Part shown: piece after piece, positions 25,129 through 32,913 of the stretch
Position numbering within the stretch: the stretch's first letter is position 1
Layout of the letters: each line of letters begins with the position of its first letter
Source of the DNA: Methylobacterium hispanicum
Lineage (GTDB): Bacteria; Pseudomonadota; Alphaproteobacteria; Rhizobiales; Beijerinckiaceae
DNA length: 64,000 nt
Assembly: GCF_022179285.1 (NCBI RefSeq)
Contig: NZ_BPQO01000002.1
Location: forward strand, 248,001 to 312,000
Direction: 5' to 3'
The notes under the pieces: generated by a model
What the model was told of the DNA's origin: nothing
Databases searched by the model: none
Seen by the model: only the letters and a program-made list of their open reading frames with translations
Translations under genes and position numbers: made by a program

Positions 25129-25557
25129 TCAGTAGCCGCAGCCGTAGTAGGGGCGGCGAACGCCGTAGCCGTACCCGTATCCGACCGGGGCATAGCCGTA
25201 GCCGCCGTATCCCCCGTAGTAGGCCGGCCGGACCGCCGTTGCGGCGAGGCCGAGCCCGAGGCCGGCAGCCAAGCCGAGGCCGGGATAGCCGCGGCGGTAG
25301 CCGTAGCGTCGCCCGTAGCCGTACCGCGGACCTCCGAAGCCGACGCGACGGTACCCGCCGAAGCCGCGGCGATAGCCCCGGAAGCCGACCGACCGGTATC
25401 CCCGGAAGCCGTGGCGGACGCCCCGGAAGCCGCCGTGGTGCCCGGCGAAGCCGCCATGGTGAAAGCCATGGCCCCTGCCGAAGGGCCGCGCCTCGCTCGA
25501 CGGCGAGAACAGCATCAGGCTCGATACGGCCGCGAGGGCCAGTGCGAGACGTCTCAT
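25129..25557 (-). CDS. Exported Gly/Tyr/Arg-rich repeat protein
   Basis: The 142-residue protein has a signal peptide (about 1-23, ending SSEARP). The mature part is built from short repeats: GFRGYR / GYRRVGF / FHHGGF units, then a hydrophobic Gly/Leu segment (GLGLAAGLGLGLAATAV, about 95-111) and a Tyr/Gly tail (GYGYGYG). The DNA carries many copies of the 9-mer gtagccgta and its variants. Similar secreted Gly/Tyr proteins in Methylobacterium relatives are of unknown function; surface-coat or glycine-zipper membrane association is a guess. Confidence 0.7.
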   Translation of the reverse strand: MRRLALALAAVSSLMLFSPSSEARPFGRGHGFHHGGFAGHHGGFRGVRHGFRGYRSVGFRGYRRGFGGYRRVGFGGPRYGYGRRYGYRRGYPGLGLAAGLGLGLAATAVRPAYYGGYGGYGYAPVGYGYGYGVRRPYYGCGY

Positions 25558-25920
25558 CGGGTTTCAACTCCGTGATGGTGGTGGCTGACCCTTGCGGGCC
25601 ACGACCGTGACGGGTTCGACGGGGTGGCCGGTTTGCCGGCCGCGGGCCGGACGTTCCTGCGCCGGACCGCCGGGGACGCTCGGGCTCAGCGCCCCTCTCT
25701 TCCCGCTCACCGGGTGATCTGTGGCACTAGGGATGGGCGCGCAGTCGGAGAAGACCGCATTCCTGTCGGGACAAACCTGACACGCCCCTGGGCACCGCCT
25801 CGGGGTCGGCTTGCGCGGCCGGTTTGGTTCACGAAAGCTTAGACCGTAGCCGCTGACCCTGCCGCCATCGTGCGGGCGGCGGTGTCCGGCCCGCCCCGCT
25901 CACAGGGACGAGGGAGAGAC
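25558..25920. other. Intergenic stretch with no supported gene
   Basis: These 363 bases precede a group of small plus-strand genes. Open frames are present but have neither ribosome sites nor family resemblance. It probably holds the promoters of the flanking divergent genes. Confidence 0.4.
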
Positions 25921-26166
25921 ATGAGGACGGCCATCGTTCGGAAGGCTCGGCTCGTTTGGGCGAGGCGGGCGGCCTCAGGAAGCACGGTCGGCACGGGTGA
26001 TGCCCAGGTGCCGGTGGTCCCGGCGGACGGGTCCATTGAGGATTGGGCACGCCTCGGCGGCGGGTTGGCATCGGCCGATGCCGATCTCCGGTGCGTCCTT
26101 GGCGGCACTGCCACGGGCGACCGCGGCACCCGATATCTCGGTCATGTCGTGTCGCCATCGCCATGA
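25921..26166 (+). CDS. Possible small hypothetical protein
   Basis: An 81-residue reading starting MRTAIVRKARLVWARRAA, with GAGGGAGAG directly upstream. No domain or membrane segment is evident. It overlaps the start of the next small membrane protein by 23 bases. Support is the ribosome site and position only. Confidence 0.3.
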   Translation: MRTAIVRKARLVWARRAASGSTVGTGDAQVPVVPADGSIEDWARLGGGLASADADLRCVLGGTATGDRGTRYLGHVVSPSP

Positions 26167-26356
26167 CGCCGGATCGGGCCCGTCGGTCCTGCAAGCCCCG
26201 TCGTCCTGCCGACGGTGGCGGCGCTGGCCGAGCGAGTTGCCGGGTCCGGCCAACGACAACAGGGACGGCGCCACCCCGTGGCCGCTGTGGGCCGCGCTCG
26301 GGATCGCGGTGGGTCTGGTCCTGCTCGTCGGCCTGGCCGGTATCCTCGCGTCCTGA
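26144..26356 (+). CDS. Small membrane protein, MSCRH/NDN family (paralogue 2)
   Basis: A 70-residue protein with the same architecture as the one at 16865-17077. It starts MSCRH, has a basic RRWRRWP middle, an ANDNRDG turn and one C-terminal transmembrane helix (about 48-68, ALGIAVGLVLLVGLAGILA). Even the first 14 bases of the two genes match. Function is unknown; a single-pass inner-membrane peptide is predicted. It sits upstream of another one-helix small protein. Confidence 0.55.
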   Translation: MSCRHRHDAGSGPSVLQAPSSCRRWRRWPSELPGPANDNRDGATPWPLWAALGIAVGLVLLVGLAGILAS

Positions 26357-26432
26357 AGCCGGTCGCTCGCGAGCGCTGGCGGTCCACCCGGATTCGCATG
26401 CCCCGGAGCGAACCGGGCGAAGGAGACCCAAC

Positions 26433-26600
26433 ATGTCCCGTTCCATGTTCCGCAAGGGCCGCTGGCGGCACCTCGCCTTCGGGCCACGCCCAGCGGCGCC
26501 GCGCGCGTCCGATGTGGTCTTGGCCGTCGTCGCGACGTCCTTGCTCGCGGGTCTCTGCCTGCTGGCGGTGGCCAATGTCGCCGGCGACTTGGCAGGCTGA
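26433..26600 (+). CDS. Small one-helix membrane protein
   Basis: A 55-residue protein: a basic N-terminus (MSRSMFRKGRWRHLAFGPRP) then one hydrophobic helix (VVLAVVATSLLAGLCLLAVA). AAGGAGA lies 8 bases upstream of the ATG, a good ribosome site. It is the second small membrane protein in a row and precedes the glutaredoxin-MauE gene. No function can be assigned. Confidence 0.55.
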   Translation: MSRSMFRKGRWRHLAFGPRPAAPRASDVVLAVVATSLLAGLCLLAVANVAGDLAG

Positions 26601-26723
26601 CCGTCACGGGTTTCAGCGGCCCTCCCGGGCGGAGCCGGCGGACGCGGCACCGCCGCCCGTGCCCGATCCGAAGGTTCGCGGGTTGTCCCGCGAATGGGAC
26701 CGCTGGCGAAAAGGAGCCGATCT

Positions 26724-27470
26724 ATGCTCGACACCACCCGCAGGGCCATCGTCTACCGCATGGTTATGGAGAAGCACGTCTGCCCCTACGGCCTGAAAAC
26801 GAAGGACCTCCTCGAACGCGAAGGGTTCACCGTCGACGACCACTGGCTGACGACGCGCGAGGAGACCGACACCTTCAAGGCCGAGCACGGCGTGAAGACC
26901 ACGCCGCAAACCTTCATCGGCGGACAGCGCATCGGAGGCTACGACGACCTGCGGCGCCACCTCGGCAAGGAGGTCAAGGACCCCGACGCGACGAGCTACA
27001 CGCCCGTCGTCGCCGTGTTCGCGATGACCGCCTTGATGGCGCTGGCCGCGAGCTACGCGGCCTACGGGACGCCGCTGACAATGAGGGCGGGCGAATGGTT
27101 CATCGCCTTCAGCATGTGCGTGCTGGCCATCCTCAAGCTGCAGGACGTCGAGACCTTCTCCTCGATGTTCCTAGGCTACGACCTGCTCGCCCGGCGCTGG
27201 GTCCGCTACGCCTACGCCTACCCGTTCTGCGAGGCGCTGGCCGGCGTGCTGATGGTGGCGGGCGCCTTGAACTGGCTGTCGATCCCGGTGGCCCTGTTCA
27301 TCGGCACGGTCGGCGCCGTCTCGGTGGTCAAGGCGGTCTACGTCGACAAGCGCGAGATCAAGTGCGCCTGCGTCGGCGGCTCGGGAAGCGTTCCGCTCGG
27401 CTTCGTGTCGCTGACCGAGAACCTGATGATGGTCGGCATGGCGGTCTGGATGTTGGTCGCGCACGCCTGA
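26724..27470 (+). CDS. Glutaredoxin-MauE/DoxX-like membrane fusion protein
   Basis: A 248-residue protein. The N-terminal 90 residues are glutaredoxin-like: the active-site region is MEKHVCPYGLKTKDLLER with a single cysteine (CPYG, monothiol), and TTPQTFIGGQRIGGYDDL is the cis-Pro and glutathione-binding part. The C-terminal 150 residues hold four transmembrane helices of the MauE/DoxX type and end with CACVGGSG, a cysteine pair. The ATG at 26724 follows AAGGAG. MauE helps mature methylamine dehydrogenase disulfides; this fusion probably links glutathione to a membrane thiol relay. No mau genes are nearby, so the client is unknown. Confidence 0.8.
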   Translation: MLDTTRRAIVYRMVMEKHVCPYGLKTKDLLEREGFTVDDHWLTTREETDTFKAEHGVKTTPQTFIGGQRIGGYDDLRRHLGKEVKDPDATSYTPVVAVFAMTALMALAASYAAYGTPLTMRAGEWFIAFSMCVLAILKLQDVETFSSMFLGYDLLARRWVRYAYAYPFCEALAGVLMVAGALNWLSIPVALFIGTVGAVSVVKAVYVDKREIKCACVGGSGSVPLGFVSLTENLMMVGMAVWMLVAHA

Positions 27471-27582
27471 GCGGGCCGTACGCGCAACAGCACGGGGTCC
27501 AACATCGGGAGGCCGATCAGGTGCCGTAGGGCAGTCTGGACGCGGCCGGTCGAGGGAATCGGCGCCGTGCCCGGCGCCGCGG

Positions 27583-27981
27583 TCAGGCCCGGCCCGGGGC
27601 CAGCCTGTGCCGCCGCCGTCCCGCCGCCTTGCGAAGCACGCGGGACAGTTCCTCGATGGAGTAGGGCTTGTGCATGAACTCGAAGCCGGACGTCCCCTTC
27701 CGCGCGAGGACGTGGCTGTAGCCGGAGGCGAGCACCACCGGCAGGTCCGGGTACCGGCGCCCGATCTCCCGGGCGAGGTCGATGCCGTCCATGCCCGGCA
27801 TCACGACGTCCGAGAAGACGACGTCGAACGCGGCGTCCGCCTCGGCGAGCCGGGCGAGCGCGTCATCGCCGTTCCGCGCCCAGACGGTGCGGTAGCCGAG
27901 CTCGGCCAGCGCCTCGGTGGAGAACGCCCCGACCTCCTCGTTGTCCTCGACGACCAGGACGACGGCGCCATGGCCGTTCAC
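27583..27981 (-). CDS. Stand-alone response-regulator receiver protein
   Basis: A 132-residue receiver domain with acidic residues ED at 12-13, phospho-acceptor Asp58 (VVFSDVVMPG), the Ser/Thr switch (VLASGYS) and Lys (MHKPYSIEEL). It has no output domain. The sequence style (GYRTVWARNGDDAL) is that of receivers at the C-terminus of hybrid kinases, so it may be a detached piece of one or a phosphorelay intermediate. It is followed upstream by decayed genes. Partner kinases may be the bacteriophytochrome or CHASE kinase nearby. Confidence 0.8.
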   Translation of the reverse strand: MNGHGAVVLVVEDNEEVGAFSTEALAELGYRTVWARNGDDALARLAEADAAFDVVFSDVVMPGMDGIDLAREIGRRYPDLPVVLASGYSHVLARKGTSGFEFMHKPYSIEELSRVLRKAAGRRRHRLAPGRA

Positions 27982-28019
27982 GACCGGCTCCGCCGCCGCG
28001 GCTGGCGCCTGCGCGGGAG

Positions 28020-28225
28020 GAGATAGCCGACCTCCTCGCTGACAGGGGTCCCCTGACGCCGTCGGAGATCCTGCCGCGACTCGGGGCTGTGACGGTCCGC
28101 AACGCCACCCTGCACAAGGAGCCGCTCGCGCTGGGCACGCTCAAGAAGAAGATGACGTCCGCATCTTCCACGGTCGCTACTTCGAACCACGAGACGAGGG
28201 CCGCTACGCCCGGCGCGCAATCAGC
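28020..28225 (+). pseudogene. Frameshifted remnant of the 17229-17507 family
   Basis: Plus-strand codons from 28020 read EIADLLADRGPLTPSEILP and on to HKEPLALGTLKKKM. One base is then missing, and the next frame continues as DVRIFHGRYFEPRDEGRYARR. This matches the intact relative at 17229-17507 residue for residue across the break (ATG-GAC there, ATG-AC here). The 5' end is also missing. It is therefore a dead copy. Confidence 0.7.
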
Positions 28226-28338
28226 GTCTCGTCGTGCTCCTCGATGGAGGCGAACGGGCGGCGGGTCGCCATCCGTTCGTCGAGGATGGCCCTGTGGCCG
28301 AAGTGGTGGTCGCTCGACCAAATGATTCTTGATGGCAT
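28204..28338 (-). pseudogene. N-terminal fragment of a calcineurin-like metallophosphoesterase
   Basis: The reading starts MPSRIIWSSDHHFGHRAI, and the segment SSDHHFGH is the first metal-binding motif of phage-type metallophosphoesterases (SDxHFGH). It continues LDERMATRRPFASIEEHDE as these enzymes do, then stops at 44 residues instead of about 170-200. The remaining motifs (GDxx, GNHD) are absent. The fragment ends inside the frameshifted gene on the other strand, so this is a junction between two broken genes. Confidence 0.6.
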
Positions 28339-28576
28339 CTGAGCCTCGCGGTTTGCGGAGGCTCGTCACGCGGCGGCACTCCGCCGATCAGTCGGTAGGG
28401 TGCTCGCCCGCGTGTTTCATGGCTGCGTCTCCTGGGGGATGGTGAACCTGTCCCCGTCCGGATGCCCGCGCAAGGCCCGCGCGCGGGGACCCACGGTTGG
28501 CGGGGAACGTCCTCCCGCCGCGTCGTCCCGGACATCTTGCGAAGGGGCGACATCGGCGCGGGACGCCTGTCCTTCG

Positions 28577-29698
28577 TCAGCGGCGAGCGTTCCGCGCCGG
28601 GCGGATGCCGGGCATCGCGTCGGGCTCGAAGGTGAACTCGATGCCACCTGTCTCCAGCGCCGCCCGTATGGCCGCGAGGTTGTCCGGGCGCGGGACGTTC
28701 GGCCGTGTGTCGGTTTCTAGCCGCTGGATCGTCGAGGCTGAGACGCCCGAGCGTCGCGCCAGCTCGCCGGCGGACCAGTTGAGCATACTGCGGGCGCCGC
28801 GCACCTGGGCGGCGGTGATCTCCCGGTCGGAATTGTCGGTCGCAGGCGCCACGGGGGACGGCGCGGGCGGCGTGGCCGGAAGGTAGCGGTTGCGGCCGGG
28901 CACGGTCAGGCAGACCCCGACCCATTCGCGGATCTCGCCGTCGGGGTCGAGGATGGGGATGCCGCGGGCGTTGTACCAGCGGTAGACGCCGTCCGCGCAC
29001 AGGACGCGGTAATCCGTGTTATAGGACGCCTGGTGCGCGACGGCCGTGGCCCAGGCGGCCTCGACCCGGCCGCGGTCGTCCGGATGGATGGCGTCGATCC
29101 AGCCCCGCCCCTGCACGTCCTCGTGCGACTGCCCCGTCAGCGTGAGCCACTGGGGCATGTCGAGGGCCTGGCCGTCCGGGCTGACCGTCCAGACCACCGC
29201 CGCGGTGGCCTCGATCAGGGCGGCGAGGCGGGCCTGGCCGGTAAGGTCCGAGCGCTGGTTCATGTGGCGCAGCGTGACGTCGCGCGCGATGCCGACGGCG
29301 CCGAAGGCCGCGGTCCCGTCGAAGCGCGGGTTGGCCGCCCGCAACTCGATCCAGGCGCAGGACCCGTCGCCGCGGGGGGAGCGCACCTCGCACTCCGCCG
29401 AAAGACCGTTGCGGAGGGACGCCTCCATCTCGCGGAACGACGTCCGGTCCCCGGGATGGACCGCGGAGGCGAGATCCTCCCAAGCATGGTCGCGCCCGTC
29501 GGCGAGGCCGAAGAGCGCGTTGAAGGCGGACGACCCCCGCACCCGGTGCCCGTCCGGACCCAGCACCCAGACGCCGACCCAACCGGCGTCCTCGACGAGC
29601 GACGCCACCTCGCAGGGTGGCCAGCCCGGGCGCTGGCGGTTCTCCCTGGACGCCCCGTTCCTGGCGGTCATCGTCCCGTCTCCCTTCACGGGAGCCAT
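28577..29698 (-). CDS. PAS-PAS-XRE helix-turn-helix regulator
   Basis: A 373-residue cytosolic protein. Two PAS domains of the PAS_3 type lie at about 30-140 and 155-265 (WVGVWVLGPDGHRVRGSSAF; IHPDDRGRVEAAW; YRVLCADGVYRWYNARG). A C-terminal XRE-type DNA-binding domain spans about 300-355 (VRGARSMLNWSAGELARRSG, then VSASTIQRLE). ATG at 29698 follows GGAG; ATG at 29671 (MTARNG) also has a ribosome site. It is divergent from the bacteriophytochrome gene across a 245-base AT-rich spacer with palindromes. It could be a PAS-sensing repressor of the phytochrome gene. Confidence 0.8.
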   Translation of the reverse strand: MAPVKGDGTMTARNGASRENRQRPGWPPCEVASLVEDAGWVGVWVLGPDGHRVRGSSAFNALFGLADGRDHAWEDLASAVHPGDRTSFREMEASLRNGLSAECEVRSPRGDGSCAWIELRAANPRFDGTAAFGAVGIARDVTLRHMNQRSDLTGQARLAALIEATAAVVWTVSPDGQALDMPQWLTLTGQSHEDVQGRGWIDAIHPDDRGRVEAAWATAVAHQASYNTDYRVLCADGVYRWYNARGIPILDPDGEIREWVGVCLTVPGRNRYLPATPPAPSPVAPATDNSDREITAAQVRGARSMLNWSAGELARRSGVSASTIQRLETDTRPNVPRPDNLAAIRAALETGGIEFTFEPDAMPGIRPARNARR

Positions 29699-29731
29699 CG
29701 CGGCTTCTCCTCGAATACGCCGTGACGGATT

Positions 29732-29830
29732 TTTACTCACGAACGCAGCGGATTGCAAGCCTGGGACAGGGCCTTGGGTTGGTAAAATTTACCCACTTGC
29801 GGGCATTATGGTGTCGATATAGTCATATCG
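29732..29830. promoter_or_regulatory. AT-rich divergent promoter region with small palindromes
   Basis: Between the XRE-PAS gene and the bacteriophytochrome gene lie a palindrome GGTAAA-A-TTTACC (29781-29793) and an inverted repeat CGATAT-AGTC-ATATCG (29815-29830). The 9-mer TTTACYCAC occurs twice (29732-29740, 29788-29796). These are candidate operators for the divergent HTH protein. No -35/-10 pair is assigned. Confidence 0.45.
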
Positions 29831-29943
29831 CTGTCATGAGGGTAGCTACTCCGCCGCCAAGTGAGCATCGTAACGCAAATTACGTCAAACATGAGCGCCG
29901 GACGGGCCGTGCCGTCCGTGAACTCTCAGCGAGGACGGACCCC

Positions 29944-32505
29944 ATGGCCGAACGGAACGTCGCGGTTGAACACTGCCCTCCCCGTATCGACGTGTCGGCC
30001 TGCGACCGCGAGCCGATCCATGCCCTGGGCTCGGTCCAGCCCTTCGGCTTCCTGCTCGCCCTGTCGAGCGACTGGATCGTCTCCCACGCGTCCGGGAGCC
30101 TGGAGGACCATGTCGGGCGGTCCCCCGTCGATGTGCTCGGCATGCCGGCCAACGAGATCCTGGGCGTCGAGGCGCTCCACGTCCTGCGCGGCAGGCTCCA
30201 GACCCTTCGCGGACCCGACCAGGTCGAGCGCGTCTTCGGTCTCGACCTCCTCGGCGGCGGGGTGCGGTTCGACATCGCCCTGCACCGCGGTGGCGAGGGC
30301 TTCCTGGTCGAGGCGGAGCCGCACATCGCTGAGGAACTCGATACGGGCGAGCTCGTGCGCACCCTGTTCGCCCGCCTCCAGCGGACCGACGGCATCGACG
30401 CCTACCATCGCGAGGCGGTCCGGCAGATGCGCGTGTTGACCGGCTTCGACCGCGCCATGGTGTACCGCTTCGCGGAGGACGGCTCGGGGGAGGTCGTCGC
30501 CGAGTCGGCGCGGGCGGGCCTGGAGAGCTACCTCGGGCTGCGCTACCCGGCCTCGGACATCCCGCAGCAGGCGCGCCGGCTCTACGAGCGCAATCCCATC
30601 CGCCTCATCGCCGACGTGGACGCCGAGGTCTCGCCCGTGCATCCGACGCTCGACCCGCACGGGCGCCCCCTGGATCTCTCGCTCGCCGCCCTGCGGGCCG
30701 TCTCGCCCGTCCACATCGAGTACCTCAGGAACATGGGCGTGGCGGCGTCGATGTCGGTGTCGATCCTGCGCGACGGCAGGCTGTGGGGGCTGCTCGCCTG
30801 CCACCATGGCGAGCCGCGCCACCTGTCGATGGCGCGGCGTTCCGCGTCCGAGCTGTTCGGCCAGATGTACTCGTGGGCCCTGGAGGGACGGGAGCGGGAG
30901 GCCGAGCGCGCCGCCGACGCGCGTGCGCGCGACCTGCACAACCGGCTCATGGGCGCCATCGCCTCGCGCGACGCGTCCGTCGCCGACTTCGAGGATTATC
31001 TCGGCGAGATGAGGGGGGTCGTGGCGTGCGACGGCATCGCCCTGTGCGTCGAGGGGCGCGTGGCCTGCGAGGGCGTCACGCCCGACGTGCGGGACCTGCC
31101 CGGCCTGACGCGCTTCCTCAACCGCACGGCGACGAGCCGGGTCTACGCCACGCACGCCTTGGGCGGAGCCTACGAGCCGGCGGCGGCCTTCGCCGACCGG
31201 GCCTCCGGCATCCTCGCCATCCCGGTCTCCCGCGAGCCGCGGGACTACCTGCTGTTCTTCCGGCGCGAGGTCGCGCGGACCGTGACCTGGGCGGGCAAGC
31301 CGGAGAAGGTGCTGACCCTGTCCGACGACGGTTGGCGCCTGTCGCCGCGCAAGAGCTTCGCCGCCTGGGAGGAAAGGGTGCGCGGGACCGCCACGCCCTG
31401 GGGCGCGTCCGACCTGCGCGTCGCCGAGGCGCTCCGGGTGACGCTGCTCGAAGTCGTGCTGCGCCTGACCGACAGCTCGGAGAAGGAGCGGAGGTCGGCG
31501 CAGGAGCGGCAGGAGGTGCTGATCGCGGAACTGAACCACCGCGTCCGCAACATCCTCAACCTCATCCGCGGCGTGGTCGGCCAGAGCAGGGGGCAGGCGA
31601 CGACGGCGGAGGAGTTCGCCGCGGTGGTCGGGGGACGCATCCAGGCGCTTGCCCGGGCGCACGACCAGATCACCGCGATGAACTGGACGCCGGGCTCGCT
31701 CAGGGACCTGATCAGGCTCGAAGCGGAGGCCTACCTCTCCGACAAGGCCTGCCGCGTACATGTCGCCGGGGAGGACGTCCTCCTCGAACCCCAGGCGATG
31801 TCGACGATGGCGCTGGTCATCCACGAGATGACGACGAACTCGGCCAAGTACGGCGCGCTGGCCGACAGCCGGGGGCGGGTCGACGTGTCCCTGGCGCGGA
31901 CGGGTGACGGGGCCCTCGTCATGGACTGGGCCGAGGCCGGGGGCCCGCCGGTCCGGCCCCCGACGCGGCGCGGCTTCGGCAGCGTCATCGTCGAGCGTTC
32001 GGTTCCCTACGAGCTCAAGGGCGAGGCGGGAATCCGCTACGAGCCCGGCGGCGTCGAGGCGCGCTTCGTCGTGCCCGCGGCGTTCGTCCATGAGGCGCCG
32101 GCCGCGCTGGCCGTGCCGGAGGCGGCCAACGCCAACGAGGACATCGAGGCGGCGGGCCTCGTCCTGCGCGGAACCGTCCTGTTGGTCGAGGACAACATGA
32201 TCATCGCCCTCGAAGGCGAGGAGATGCTGCTCGGTCTCGGCGCGCGGGCGGTGGAGACGGCGGCCTCGGTGCGGGACGCCCTGCGCATCGTCGAGACACG
32301 CGATCCCGATTTCGCGCTGCTCGACATGAACCTCGGAACGGAGACGAGCCTGCCCGTCGCGGAACGGCTCCGGGAACGCGGGACGCCGTTCGCGTTCGCC
32401 ACCGGCTACGGCGAGCAGCTTCGCCTCCCGGACGGGCTGCGCCACGTCCCCGTGGTGCGGAAACCCTACGACGCCCAGGCGCTGCGGCGCGCCTTCGGCC
32501 ACTGA
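29944..32505 (+). CDS. bphP: Bacteriophytochrome HWE-type histidine kinase with receiver domain
   Basis: A red/far-red light-sensing kinase of 853 residues. The PAS domain has Cys20 (SACDREPIHALGSVQPFG), the biliverdin-attachment cysteine. The GAF domain carries RYPASDIPQQAR, followed by PHY (about 325-505). The kinase part is HWE/HisKA_2 type with His at about 532 (LIAELNHRVRNIL), then EMTTNSAKYGAL of the ATPase domain. A C-terminal receiver (about 735-853) has Asp794 (FALLDMNLGT) and VRKPYDAQALR. A long open frame begins upstream, but ATG at 29944 is the family start. The receiver suggests output through a phosphorelay rather than direct DNA binding. Confidence 0.92.
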   Translation: MAERNVAVEHCPPRIDVSACDREPIHALGSVQPFGFLLALSSDWIVSHASGSLEDHVGRSPVDVLGMPANEILGVEALHVLRGRLQTLRGPDQVERVFGLDLLGGGVRFDIALHRGGEGFLVEAEPHIAEELDTGELVRTLFARLQRTDGIDAYHREAVRQMRVLTGFDRAMVYRFAEDGSGEVVAESARAGLESYLGLRYPASDIPQQARRLYERNPIRLIADVDAEVSPVHPTLDPHGRPLDLSLAALRAVSPVHIEYLRNMGVAASMSVSILRDGRLWGLLACHHGEPRHLSMARRSASELFGQMYSWALEGREREAERAADARARDLHNRLMGAIASRDASVADFEDYLGEMRGVVACDGIALCVEGRVACEGVTPDVRDLPGLTRFLNRTATSRVYATHALGGAYEPAAAFADRASGILAIPVSREPRDYLLFFRREVARTVTWAGKPEKVLTLSDDGWRLSPRKSFAAWEERVRGTATPWGASDLRVAEALRVTLLEVVLRLTDSSEKERRSAQERQEVLIAELNHRVRNILNLIRGVVGQSRGQATTAEEFAAVVGGRIQALARAHDQITAMNWTPGSLRDLIRLEAEAYLSDKACRVHVAGEDVLLEPQAMSTMALVIHEMTTNSAKYGALADSRGRVDVSLARTGDGALVMDWAEAGGPPVRPPTRRGFGSVIVERSVPYELKGEAGIRYEPGGVEARFVVPAAFVHEAPAALAVPEAANANEDIEAAGLVLRGTVLLVEDNMIIALEGEEMLLGLGARAVETAASVRDALRIVETRDPDFALLDMNLGTETSLPVAERLRERGTPFAFATGYGEQLRLPDGLRHVPVVRKPYDAQALRRAFGH

Positions 32506-32530
32506 AAGCCCGGCCCGGCAACCGACCGGG

Positions 32531-32851
32531 ATGTCGAACCTCGCGATGGAGCGGACGGGGATGTGGACCCGCAAGGACATCCGGCAGGTGACCGGGGAGT
32601 GCGAGACGTTCGGCGGTCGCGGTCACGCAGCGCTGACGGCGAAGGGGACTGTGCTGATCCTCTGCCCCCACTGTTCCCAGTTCAACGCACGCAAGCCGGC
32701 GCGCCCGGCCACGTGCATGTGGTGCGGGTTCGAGGCGATCGCCGAGCAGGCCGCGAAGCCTGGCCCGATCTTCCCGGACCCGACCCGCGCCAGGGCCACG
32801 CCGCGGGAGCGGCATCCGGGTATCTGGGGCCTCAGGGCGACCGGAGGGTGA
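32531..32851 (+). CDS. Small zinc-ribbon-like hypothetical protein
   Basis: A reading of up to 106 residues, 26 bases after the phytochrome gene. CPHC near residue 45 and CMWC about 16 residues later form a possible zinc ribbon. The C-terminal part is Pro/Arg-rich. ATG at 32561 (MWTRKDIRQVTG) with GGAGCGGACGGGG upstream is another possible start. Function unknown. Confidence 0.5.
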   Translation: MSNLAMERTGMWTRKDIRQVTGECETFGGRGHAALTAKGTVLILCPHCSQFNARKPARPATCMWCGFEAIAEQAAKPGPIFPDPTRARATPRERHPGIWGLRATGG

Positions 32852-32913
32852 TCAGGGGGATCGGCGGACGCGAGTTGCCGAGCGTCGGTGTGTGCGGGTC
32901 GGGGGGAGCGGGG

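Noticed and set aside
25129-25557. Dense short repeats considered as a CRISPR-like array
   Set aside because: The repeats are 9-base codon-level variants inside a secreted-protein gene, with no spacer-repeat periodicity. No CRISPR array was seen anywhere.
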